Source of the DNA: Amycolatopsis sp. WAC 01376
Lineage (GTDB): Bacteria; Actinomycetota; Actinomycetes; Mycobacteriales; Pseudonocardiaceae
NCBI RefSeq assembly: GCF_003947415.1
Contig: NZ_QHKL01000001.1
Span: forward strand, 1,116,001 to 1,180,000
Direction: 5' to 3'
Length of the DNA stretch: 64,000 nt
This document shows, piece after piece, positions 1 through 7,106 of this stretch. The position numbers were made by a program, and so were the translations under genes. Numbering within the stretch: the stretch's first letter is position 1; each line of letters starts with the position of its first letter. The notes beneath the pieces are model-generated. The model had not been told where the DNA came from and searched no databases. It saw only the letters and a program-made list of their open reading frames with translations.

Positions 1-186
1 CCGGCCACGCCGGAGCAGGCCCTGTCTGTCCAATTCGGACTGTGCGGTCGCGGCGAGCTCGCGACGTTCCTCGGGCAGGTACCACTGCGCGCCACGGACG
101 AGCGTCGGGTGGATGTCACCCAGATTGTGTTGATCCAGCAGGGTTTCGTAAGTCTGGAGCGTCAGTTCGACGGGTTTCCGCAGCAC
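1..186 (-). CDS. EspG-like ESX secretion-associated protein, N-terminal part only
   Basis: On the minus strand a GTG at 186-184 follows the TAA of the upstream gene by one base, and the frame stays open to the window edge. The 62 visible residues (beginning VLRKPVELTLQTYETLL, then GDIHPTLVRGAQWY and LPEERREL) resemble the start of the EspG family of Pseudonocardiales. EspG proteins are cytosolic chaperones that bind PE/PPE-type substrates of type VII secretion. It follows directly on a PPE-like gene, the usual chaperone-after-substrate order. The C-terminus lies outside the window. The family call rests on the N-terminus and context only. Confidence 0.7.
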   Translation of the reverse strand, partial: MLRKPVELTLQTYETLLDQHNLGDIHPTLVRGAQWYLPEERRELAATAQSELDRQGLLRRGR

Positions 187-187
187 G

Positions 188-1393
188 TTACGCGCCGATC
201 ACCGGCGGAACCGGCTTGTCCCCGTCGTAGCCGCCGAAGAGGGAGTCGCCGTCCTCTTCCTGCAGCGTGATCTTGCGCTGGTGCTCCTCGTCCTCGCCAC
301 CCTTGCCCTTGGCGCCGCCCATCCCGCCGCCGCCCATCCCCGGCGCGCCGGGACGTCCCGTGGCGGGGCCGCCCGCCGGCGTCCCGGCCGGTCCTCGCAT
401 CGCGCCTTCGCCGGGCATCCCGGCGCCCACGCCGCGACCGGGCCCCATGCTCCCCGGCCCGCCCGTCGACCCACCCGGCCCGAATCCGCCACCAGGCCCG
501 AATCCGCCGCTGAACCCACCCGACCCCGGGCCGAATCCGCTGCCACCACCGCCGGGCCCACCGGTTCCTGGCCCGAAGTTCGGCGGCGGGAAGTTGCCTG
601 GACGCCCCTGGACCTTGTCGTCCGCCTTGGAGGACAGGTCGGTCCGATCGTTGGGCTGCGGCGAAGGCCGCGGACTCGGCATCTGCGGCATCCTCGGCGG
701 CTGCGGAATCTGCGGCGGCCTCGGCGCCTGATACCCCTCGGCCCCCGGAGGCGCGCTGTACGAACTCGGCCCGCCGGTGTACCCGCCGGGTCCACCATGC
801 CGCCCCGAGTCACCGGGCCCACCGCTGAACCCGCTGACCTTGGTCTGACCAGGATCGACCGGATCCGGCGTGATCGGCCCGGACGAGACGTTCGGATCGT
901 GCGCGGCCGGATACGCCGGCGCGAGCGACTGCTGCCGAGGCTGCGTGCCCTGGTAGTACGGCTCGTAGATCTCGACGTTGTGCTTGGTGTCCGCGTCGAA
1001 CTTCGCGGCCGCGATCTCGTCGTCACTCGCACCGATGGACAGAACGTCCTCCGGCCCGCTGTCCCCCGCGCGCTCCTTCTCGACCGGCCGGACATTGCCG
1101 CGCGTGTAATGGAAGGAAGCGTTCTGGTCGTACATCGACTGCCGCGCGCGGTCCATGTTCTCGCCCGCGATCTTGGAAGTCGCGATGAGCGGAGCTAGGC
1201 CCGCTACGCCGCTGTCGGCGGCTTTGCCCTTCCAGAAGGAACTCAGCGTGGTCTGGCTGTTGGTCATCGCTTTGCTGATGTCCTCATGGATGACCAACAA
1301 CTTGTGGGAGGCTACCTGTGCCGCGTCGAGTCGCTTAGTGGTGTTGGGATTGGCGTTGAGTTTGTCGAAGATCTCCCAACCGCTGTAGGTCAT
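188..1393 (-). CDS. WxG/PPE-like type VII secretion substrate with Pro/Gly-rich tail
   Basis: This 401-residue protein has two parts. Residues 1 to about 110 are helical and carry a W-K-G motif at 54-56, the helix-turn-helix signature of WXG100/PPE-type ESX substrates. Residues about 150-370 are almost entirely Pro, Gly, Ser and Ala with repeated GGPG and GFGPG blocks. The C-terminal 30 residues are acidic (GEDEEHQRK). There is no signal peptide or membrane segment, as expected for an ESX substrate. Its ATG overlaps the upstream lipoprotein gene by four bases (ATGA type), and an EspG-like gene follows. Role inferred: a surface-exposed or secreted wall-associated protein handled by EspG. No ESX core gene (eccC, eccD, mycP) is in the window. 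Confidence 0.75.
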   Translation of the reverse strand: MTYSGWEIFDKLNANPNTTKRLDAAQVASHKLLVIHEDISKAMTNSQTTLSSFWKGKAADSGVAGLAPLIATSKIAGENMDRARQSMYDQNASFHYTRGNVRPVEKERAGDSGPEDVLSIGASDDEIAAAKFDADTKHNVEIYEPYYQGTQPRQQSLAPAYPAAHDPNVSSGPITPDPVDPGQTKVSGFSGGPGDSGRHGGPGGYTGGPSSYSAPPGAEGYQAPRPPQIPQPPRMPQMPSPRPSPQPNDRTDLSSKADDKVQGRPGNFPPPNFGPGTGGPGGGGSGFGPGSGGFSGGFGPGGGFGPGGSTGGPGSMGPGRGVGAGMPGEGAMRGPAGTPAGGPATGRPGAPGMGGGGMGGAKGKGGEDEEHQRKITLQEEDGDSLFGGYDGDKPVPPVIGA

Positions 1394-2007
1394 TGCGCCG
1401 CCTTGAGATGCTGAATTGCGAACGTGGCGAGCTTGGTGGCCATTCCACAGGGGTCGGAGCGGTTCGGGTTGCTGGTTCCAGGGGTCGCGACGATCGTGTA
1501 CATGAGGTCGTTGCGGACTCCGACGGCGAGATTGCAGACATAGCTGCGCTCGCCACCGTTCGCGAAGACCACAGAGGGATATCCGTCGATCGGTTCCGAC
1601 GGCTTGAAGGTCGTGAGGCCGCTGCCCTGTGCGTTCAACGCGTACAGATGACTGAGACCATCACGTTCACCAGTGTTCATCCCCGCGCTTATCGTGCCCA
1701 GTCCGTTGGCGAACACCCACGTGCAGACCTTGCCGGAGGACAGGTCTTCCACCCGGGACCGGTCCACTGTGCCGCCACCGAACGTTTGTACCTGATCGTT
1801 CTTCACAACGCTGCAAGGATCGGCTTCGGCGGCAGCGGTGTCGAGAGGCTGATCGATGTTCGGTGCACCGGCCCGCGGTAGCGAACCCGCCTGCCCTGCG
1901 GATGACGACGGGGCTGGTGTTGTCGGGTTGCCGTTGCGGGAATCGCTGCACGCGCTGACGAGCAACGCTGCTGTCGCCAAAACCAAAAGGGCCGAACGCG
2001 ATCCCAT
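1390..2007 (-). CDS. DUF3558-family lipoprotein (copy 1)
   Basis: A 205-residue protein with a short lipoprotein signal ending in the lipobox VSAC (Cys20), then a Ser/Pro/Thr-rich spacer and a compact domain with paired cysteines (DPCSVV, KVCTWVF, YVCNLAV, DPCGMAT). This is the pattern of DUF3558, an actinobacterial family related to mycobacterial lipoproteins and often found beside ESX substrates. The function is not known. It starts right after the stop of the upstream small gene and overlaps the PPE-like gene by four bases, so the genes are co-translated. It is clearly paralogous to the lipoprotein at 2685-3275: both contain AGLTTFKP-like, NG.E and DPCGMATK blocks. Confidence 0.85.
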   Translation of the reverse strand: MGSRSALLVLATAALLVSACSDSRNGNPTTPAPSSSAGQAGSLPRAGAPNIDQPLDTAAAEADPCSVVKNDQVQTFGGGTVDRSRVEDLSSGKVCTWVFANGLGTISAGMNTGERDGLSHLYALNAQGSGLTTFKPSEPIDGYPSVVFANGGERSYVCNLAVGVRNDLMYTIVATPGTSNPNRSDPCGMATKLATFAIQHLKAAQ

Positions 2008-2511
2008 TCAAACTGCCTTTCCGACGTCGCGAATGGCGTCCAGGGCGGCCTGGTCCTGCCGTTGGTACGCATCGCGGATTTGCCTCAATGTATCCACATA
2101 GGCGGTGGTGTAGTCCACCGCGCTGCGAAGAAACTCCTGGTAGGCGGCGCCGGAAGCGTTGGCTTTGGCCACGTATCCCTCGCTGCCCACCTCCTTGCCC
2201 ATGGCATCGATTCCGGTGAGGAACGTCGCCTCGACATTGGCGCGGCTGTAGTCGTTGTCCAAACTGTCTTGAAGTGCCTTGATGACCTTGTCCATGGCTG
2301 CTGGGTCGAACTCCCAGCCACCGTTCGCCGACGCGGCCGCGAAGTCGGCCTTCGCTTGACCGCTGCCCAACTCGCCGTAGTTCGGCGGCGGAGGTGGCGG
2401 CGATGAGGCGGCGGCGCCCTGAATCAACCCCGAGTTCGGCGGCGGCGCCTGTGGTCCTGGCCCGTTGATCTGGTCGTAGACCCCTTGAGGGCCGCGTCCC
2501 GGTCCTGTCAT
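2008..2511 (-). CDS. Small helical protein of the ESX substrate operon
   Basis: A 167-residue protein. The start at 2511 (MTGPG) is chosen over an in-frame ATG 18 bases upstream because GGGGAGG sits seven bases before it. Residues 1 to about 60 are Pro/Gly-rich (GPGPQAPPPN, SPPPPPPN). The remainder is predicted helical, with an alternating pattern through FLTGIDAMGKEV and AYVDTLRQIRDAYQRQ, in the size range of a WXG100 or ESX-partner protein but without an obvious WxG. It is the first gene of the four-gene minus-strand operon that continues into the lipoprotein, the PPE-like protein and the EspG-like protein. Probably a partner of the PPE-like protein. No specific function can be assigned. 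Confidence 0.7.
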   Translation of the reverse strand: MTGPGRGPQGVYDQINGPGPQAPPPNSGLIQGAAASSPPPPPPNYGELGSGQAKADFAAASANGGWEFDPAAMDKVIKALQDSLDNDYSRANVEATFLTGIDAMGKEVGSEGYVAKANASGAAYQEFLRSAVDYTTAYVDTLRQIRDAYQRQDQAALDAIRDVGKAV

Positions 2512-2514
2512 TGA

Positions 2515-2604
2515 CGTGCCTCCCCGCACGGGCCGCGATGGGGGTGCGACCTACCCGTAGTTTCCTACTGACTCCAACCGGTGACGATAGCAGCAGGTAA
2601 ACCG
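2515..2604 (-). repeat. Duplicated leader of the ESX-type units, copy 1
   Basis: This 90-bp stretch just upstream of the gene starting at 2511 is nearly identical in blocks to 3278-3361 upstream of the lipoprotein gene starting at 3275. Shared blocks on the plus strand include CGTGCCTCCCCGCACGGGCC, GCGACCTACCCGTAGT and GTGACNNTAGCAGC. The GGGGAGG ribosome-binding site lies inside a small GTGC...GCAC inverted repeat. The conserved hexamer (TATCGT or TACGGT, minus strand) near the distal end could be a -10 element. Confidence 0.7.
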
Positions 2605-2684
2605 TTGATCAGCCACTTCGAGGAAGATCACCATCGAAAGATGGGGTGGCCGCGTGCTTTGTCCTGATCGACGGTTTCGTGTGG

Positions 2685-3275
2685 TCAGGACCTCTTGAGG
2701 TGCTTGATCGCCGTCGCGGCCACCTTGGTCGCCATACCGCATGGGTCGGCGACCATGGGATTCCCGGATGACAGGTGCGGGATGACTGTATAGACGAGGT
2801 CGTCTCGGATGCCGACTGCGAGAGTGCAGGTCCCTCTACCTTCGCTGCCGTTGGCATAGATGACCGCGGGATGTCCGCCGACAGGGTCCACGGGCTTGAA
2901 CGTGGTAAGGCCACCGGTCGAGTTCTGCGCGTATAGAGCGCTTAGGCCGTCCTTGTTGCCAAGGACCAGCCCAGCACTGACCGTGCTAGGGGCTTCAAGG
3001 AAAAGCCAACTGCAATTCAGTCCTTCGGATAGATCGACAGTGCGAAATCGCTCGACCTTGCCGCCGATCGCCTCGATCTCGGCCGTCGGGATGGCGCTGC
3101 ACGGGTCCCTCTCGACCCTTGCCGTGTCGTTGATCGGGGCTGTCACCGCCGGTGCTCCATCGGACGGAAGCCGCGCCGAGGAAGGTGCGCTCGTCGTCGC
3201 GGTGCCGGTCACCTGTGTGCCGCAACCACTGGTCAAGAGTGATGCTGCCGCTGCCAAGAGCAAGAACCGCCTCAT
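2685..3275 (-). CDS. DUF3558-family lipoprotein (copy 2)
   Basis: A 196-residue lipoprotein. Its signal ends in LTSGC (Cys18), followed by a Thr/Ser/Pro linker and a DUF3558-like domain with the same cysteine framework as the paralogue at 1390-2007 (DPCSAI, LNCSWLF, GTCTLAV, DPCGMAT). It ends in a basic helix (ATAIKHLKRS). It stands alone as its own transcription unit, 174 bases upstream of the four-gene operon, and carries its own copy of the shared leader. The arrangement suggests duplication of lipoprotein plus leader. Function is unknown; association with type VII secretion is by context. Confidence 0.85.
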   Translation of the reverse strand: MRRFLLLAAAASLLTSGCGTQVTGTATTSAPSSARLPSDGAPAVTAPINDTARVERDPCSAIPTAEIEAIGGKVERFRTVDLSEGLNCSWLFLEAPSTVSAGLVLGNKDGLSALYAQNSTGGLTTFKPVDPVGGHPAVIYANGSEGRGTCTLAVGIRDDLVYTVIPHLSSGNPMVADPCGMATKVAATAIKHLKRS

Positions 3276-3277
3276 CT

Positions 3278-3361
3278 CGTGCCTCCCCGCACGGGCCGCG
3301 AAGGGCGCGACCTACCCGTAGTCCACCACCGACTCCGCTGAGTGACCGTAGCAGCGAACCG
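3278..3361 (-). repeat. Duplicated leader of the ESX-type units, copy 2
   Basis: Upstream region of the lipoprotein gene starting at 3275, sharing long identical blocks with 2515-2604, including the ribosome-binding site region. The match is outside coding sequence, so it points to shared regulation or a recent segmental duplication. Confidence 0.7.
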
Positions 3362-3539
3362 TCGCCCCGACGCCGAATCCGGCCAAGATCACCAAAGACC
3401 CTGGTCCGGAACCCGGGGTGGCTGTTCTGCCGTCGTAGTCCTGTGGCAGGTTCCGGTCTACTGTCCTGGGCCACTTGCGAATCCCGTGCGTGATCGGCTT
3501 CGCTGGTGGCCGGGGAACGATGGGGAGGGAAGCGAGACG

Positions 3540-5885
3540 ATGCCGGGTTTTCGGCGCAACAACGGGCCGCGCGATCCGGGGGAAGGTGATCAGAACGGCG
3601 ACACGTCCCTGCCGCCGCTCGACCCGTTCGATCCGAACCCCGACAAGCGGTACGAGGTCCCGGCGTCCGAGCTGATGAAGCCGGGGTCGACGGGGCTGCT
3701 CCGGTGGCGTCGCCAGGCGACCAACGCGCCGATCGTGCAGGTCGAGGACGCGTACATCACCGGGACGCTCGATCTGCGCGCGGCCGACATCAAGTATCTG
3801 TTCCGGTTCGAGCGGTGCCGGTTCGAGCATCCGCCGGACGTCCGCGAGGCGCATCTGCTGGGGCTCGTGTTCCGCAAGTGCTGGCTGCCCGGGCTCAAGG
3901 CGCGCAATCTCCGTACCCGCAACGACGTCCGCCTGATCCGCAGTGTCGTGCACGTCGACGCCGAGCACGAGATCGAGGAGACCACGGTCCAGCGCGGCGA
4001 CGATCGCGAGCGTGGGATGCCGAACGCGGCGGTCAACCTCACCGACGCGGTCATCGAGGGCTCGGTCGTGCTGACCCGCACGGTGATCACGCATCCGCGC
4101 GGCAAGGCGATCCAGGCCGACCGGGTCAACATCGTCGGAGCGTTGCTGGCGTATCGGTTGGTGGCCAACGGAGAAGTCCGCATCCCGGGGATGCGGGCCG
4201 GCGGTAACGTCAACTTCTCCGGCGCGACGCTGAACAACCGGGACGGCTTCGCGCTCAACGGGAACGGGATCCACATCGGCGGCAGCCTGCTGTGCGAGGT
4301 GGACAACTACGGGCCCGCCGCGCAGCGGAAACGCTTCTCCGCCAGCGGGATCATGTTCCTGCCTAGCGCCACTGTGGACAGTGACATCATTTTCCGCGAG
4401 GCCAAGCTCTCGGTGAATCAGTCCGGGCCGATCGTCGTCGACGCGTGGAAGTCGAACGATCCGTACATCGATCCGCGACCGGCGCTGGTCGCGGATCGAT
4501 GTACGGTCAACGGAAACCTCGAGCTGAGCGACGGTATGCAGGTGACCGGGACGCTGCGGATGGTCAACGCCCGGATCGGCGGTTCGCTGCGGCTGGCGGG
4601 TGCCGAGGTCCAGGTCGTCCGCGGGCAGAGCATTCCTTACTACGACCGCGCGATCCATCTCGACGGGACCACCATCGGCGGCGATCTCGAGGCGACGAGC
4701 CTGCGGGTGCCGTCCGGGCAGTTGCGCATGGCCGACATCACCGTCGGCGGCAACGTGCTGGCGTGGAACTCGATGTTCCTGCATCCGCGCCGTGACGTCT
4801 TTTCCGCGCGGCGCGCGAAGATCGCGGGCAACTTCCAGCTCACCGACGCGACCGTCCAGGGCACCTTGCGGTTGCAGGGCGCCGAAGTCGGCGGCAGTGT
4901 GAACCTCTTCGGCACGAGCCTGACCGAGCCCGGCGCGCGCACGCGCACCAGTTACTCGCTGGACGTCCGCACCGCGCGGATCGGCCGGGATCTGATCCTC
5001 ACCGAGAACAAGGAGCGTCCGTTCATCGCGCAGGGCGGGGTCAACCTCGACGGCGCGCAGGTCGCGCGGCGCGTCGACTTCCGCGGCGCGCGGCTCGGTT
5101 CCCTTCCGCAGCACGGGGTCGCGCTCGACGGCAGTGACGTTTCGGCCGACGAGTTCCTGCTCACGCCGGGCACTCCGCCGGACGGCCGGATCGTGTTGCG
5201 GCGCGCGCATTGCGGGACGCTGGGCGACAACGAGGCGTTCTGGGCGTCGGCGACGGGGATCGAGCTGGAGGATTTCCGGTACGACGCACTGCAAGAGGAC
5301 ATCGCGCTCGACGACGACAGGGCGATCGATCATCGGATCGTGTTGCTGCGCAAGGCGATGGACGGTTACCGCCCGGGACCGTACGACCAGCTGGCGGCGA
5401 CGCTGCGCGCGTCCGGTAATGAAGAGCACGCGTCCACGGTGCTGCTGAAGAAGCAGCAGTTCCGGTACGAAGCACTCGCGAAGGGCTTCAAGTTCTTCGG
5501 CCCCGGCGTGCATGTGTGGAGCTGGTTGCAGCGGTCGATGGTCGGTTACGGCTTCCGTCCGGTGCGCGCGCTCGGCTGGCTGCTGACGCTGCTCGTGCTG
5601 GGCAGTCTGTGGTTCGGGCTCGGCGTCGACGACTGCATCACGAATCCGAAGCTCACGGTGAGCGGGCCGCGCTGCCTGGTCAACCAGGACGACACCGGCC
5701 TGCAGTGGAATCCGGTGCTCTACACGATCGACCTTCTGGTGCCGATCGTCGACTTCGGCAACAAGTCGCGCTGGTACATGCACGGGATGGACAACTGGGT
5801 CGCGGCCGGGTTCACCGCATCGGGCTGGGTGCTGGCGACGACGGTGGCGGCCGGGATAAGCCGCATGCTCCGCCGCGACAACTGA
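3540..5885 (+). CDS. Large beta-helix-repeat membrane protein (membrane-associated oxidoreductase-like)
   Basis: A 781-residue protein. The ATG at 3540 is preceded by GGGGAGGGA with good spacing; the frame is open further upstream but without a site. Residues about 60-570 are short strand-turn repeats with regularly spaced Leu/Ile/Val-Arg-Gly-Ala patterns (for example GTLDLRAADI, GGSLRLAGAEV, GTLRLQGAEVGGSVNL), as in pentapeptide-like or right-handed beta-helix solenoids. One hydrophobic segment lies at about 677-695 and another at about 755-772, separated by a region with two cysteines. In Streptomyces, similar proteins are annotated as membrane-associated oxidoreductases, but no cofactor-binding motif is visible here. 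The solenoid probably sits on the inner face. Function unknown. Confidence 0.7.
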   Translation: MPGFRRNNGPRDPGEGDQNGDTSLPPLDPFDPNPDKRYEVPASELMKPGSTGLLRWRRQATNAPIVQVEDAYITGTLDLRAADIKYLFRFERCRFEHPPDVREAHLLGLVFRKCWLPGLKARNLRTRNDVRLIRSVVHVDAEHEIEETTVQRGDDRERGMPNAAVNLTDAVIEGSVVLTRTVITHPRGKAIQADRVNIVGALLAYRLVANGEVRIPGMRAGGNVNFSGATLNNRDGFALNGNGIHIGGSLLCEVDNYGPAAQRKRFSASGIMFLPSATVDSDIIFREAKLSVNQSGPIVVDAWKSNDPYIDPRPALVADRCTVNGNLELSDGMQVTGTLRMVNARIGGSLRLAGAEVQVVRGQSIPYYDRAIHLDGTTIGGDLEATSLRVPSGQLRMADITVGGNVLAWNSMFLHPRRDVFSARRAKIAGNFQLTDATVQGTLRLQGAEVGGSVNLFGTSLTEPGARTRTSYSLDVRTARIGRDLILTENKERPFIAQGGVNLDGAQVARRVDFRGARLGSLPQHGVALDGSDVSADEFLLTPGTPPDGRIVLRRAHCGTLGDNEAFWASATGIELEDFRYDALQEDIALDDDRAIDHRIVLLRKAMDGYRPGPYDQLAATLRASGNEEHASTVLLKKQQFRYEALAKGFKFFGPGVHVWSWLQRSMVGYGFRPVRALGWLLTLLVLGSLWFGLGVDDCITNPKLTVSGPRCLVNQDDTGLQWNPVLYTIDLLVPIVDFGNKSRWYMHGMDNWVAAGFTASGWVLATTVAAGISRMLRRDN
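4461..4506. repeat. 20-bp perfect inverted repeat with 6-base loop inside a coding sequence
   Basis: Left arm 4461-4480 (CCGTACATCGATCCGCGACC), loop GGCGCT at 4481-4486, right arm 4487-4506, fully complementary with no mismatch. It lies within the solenoid region of the beta-helix gene, in frame, encoding the segment DPYIDPRPALVADRCTV. There is no flanking target duplication and no interruption of the reading frame. Confidence 0.95.
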
Positions 5886-5920
5886 GGGTATTTCACATAC
5901 CATCAGTACGGAGGTATGTC

Positions 5921-6418
5921 ATGACGGAGCCCAGCGCCACCGGCAAGATCACGATCGCCGCCCCGCCCGAGAAGGTGTACGCCCTGGTCAGCGACCCGGG
6001 CGCGCTCGCGGGCATGGCCGAAGAGTACGAAGGGCACCGTTGGGTCGGTGCGGCGAAGGAGCCCGCCGTCGGCGCCAAGTTCCGCGGTCGCAACCGCCAC
6101 GGGATCCGTCGTTGGAGCACCCTTTCGACGATCACCGACGCCGACGAGGGCAAGCGGTTCGCGTTCGAGGTGACCACCGTCGCCGGACTCCCCGTGGCGC
6201 GCTGGCAGTACGACATCGAGCCCACGGGTGACGGTTGCGTGGCCGTCGAAAGCACGTGGGACCGGCGGCCGGGCTGGCTACGCGGACCGACGTCGCTGTT
6301 CACCGGGGTCTGGAAGCGGGACGACGCCAACCGGGCGAACATCGCCGCGACGCTGGCCCGGCTGAAGGCCGCTGCCGAGTCCGCTCACTCCACGAATCGC
6401 GACCAGAACTCGATCTGA
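5921..6418 (+). CDS. SRPBCC-family (polyketide cyclase/START-like) protein
   Basis: A 165-residue protein with the ATG at 5921 preceded by GGAGGTATGTC. It opens with the classic SRPBCC first strand and helix (ATGKITIAAPPEKVYALVSDPGALAGM) and runs through GRNRHGIRRWST and GDGCVAVESTWDRRPG to a long C-terminal helix. These folds make a deep hydrophobic cavity. Family members bind or transform lipids and aromatic compounds, but the ligand cannot be read from sequence. It lies 35 bases after the beta-helix gene and may be in the same transcript. Its 3' end overlaps the convergent SMI1-like gene by 34 bases. Confidence 0.8.
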   Translation: MTEPSATGKITIAAPPEKVYALVSDPGALAGMAEEYEGHRWVGAAKEPAVGAKFRGRNRHGIRRWSTLSTITDADEGKRFAFEVTTVAGLPVARWQYDIEPTGDGCVAVESTWDRRPGWLRGPTSLFTGVWKRDDANRANIAATLARLKAAAESAHSTNRDQNSI

Positions 6419-6954
6419 CGCGGCCCGCCCGCCGGTGGCGGGCCCAAGGGCTGGTCGCAGAAGTCGTGCCGCAGGTATCCCCGCAGGTCGTAGCCGTAAT
6501 AGACGATGTCGGTCTGATACACCGACAGCACCGGATACCCCGTGCTCCCGGCGATCCCGGGCAGGTACCGATGCCCGCAGACGGGCACGAGCTGAGGGGC
6601 GCGCGCCAGCTGCGAGCGGGCTCGCGAAAGCGCGTCGTCGAGGTCGATCGGGCGCATGCCCCAGTCCGGCAGCCAGAAGCCGTTGTGTTCGACGTCGTAA
6701 AGCACCCCGTCGACCGGCCAGTCCAGGCGTTTCCGCAGCTGGTCGGGGTTGCCGCAGCGCCAGTCCGGCCAGCGGTCGCCGATCGGCACCCCGGCGGACA
6801 GGAAAGTGCGGTGATCGGCGGCGAACCGGAAGCCGAATCGGGCTTCGACGTCGTCGAGCTCGGCCTCGCTCAACCCGGGACGCACGGGTTCGGCCAAGCT
6901 CGCCTGGAGGTCGTGTGCCTCCTCGATGGTGAAGGCGTGCTCAACAGTGGACAT
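6385..6954 (-). CDS. SMI1/KNR4-like hypothetical protein
   Basis: A 189-residue soluble protein. The region LSEAELDDVEARFGFRFAAD followed by HRTFLSAGVPIGDRWPDW fits the SMI1/KNR4 fold start (two helices, then a strand with small residues). It continues as an acidic, tryptophan-rich domain (LRKRLDWPVDGVLYDVEHN, GFWLPDWG). SMI1/KNR4-type proteins are often immunity proteins of contact-dependent toxins, but no toxin is adjacent, so an immunity role is not supported here. No signal peptide. The gene is convergent with, and overlaps, the SRPBCC gene by 34 bases. Confidence 0.6.
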   Translation of the reverse strand: MSTVEHAFTIEEAHDLQASLAEPVRPGLSEAELDDVEARFGFRFAADHRTFLSAGVPIGDRWPDWRCGNPDQLRKRLDWPVDGVLYDVEHNGFWLPDWGMRPIDLDDALSRARSQLARAPQLVPVCGHRYLPGIAGSTGYPVLSVYQTDIVYYGYDLRGYLRHDFCDQPLGPPPAGGPRQIEFWSRFVE

Positions 6955-7106
6955 GTGTTCGAGCCTAAATTGCGTACCGCGCGGGCGCCTTCTCTTTTAA
7001 CACCACTCCCTCATCACCCACATGAGGCTCCTCCCCCGGGGTGAGCTCGCCCTCTCAACGCCTGGACCTCGGAACAGAGCGGCCATCGGTGTAGTTCACT
7101 CATGTC

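Noticed and set aside
3312..5903. An 863-codon open frame antisense to the beta-helix gene
   Set aside because: It is the mirror of a GC-rich coding region; its composition is Arg/Asp/Ala-rich without motifs, and the plus-strand frame has a ribosome-binding site and repeats.
6385..6954. Toxin-immunity system based on the SMI1-like protein (and DUF4279 at 22376)
   Set aside because: No polymorphic toxin or export gene is adjacent to either.
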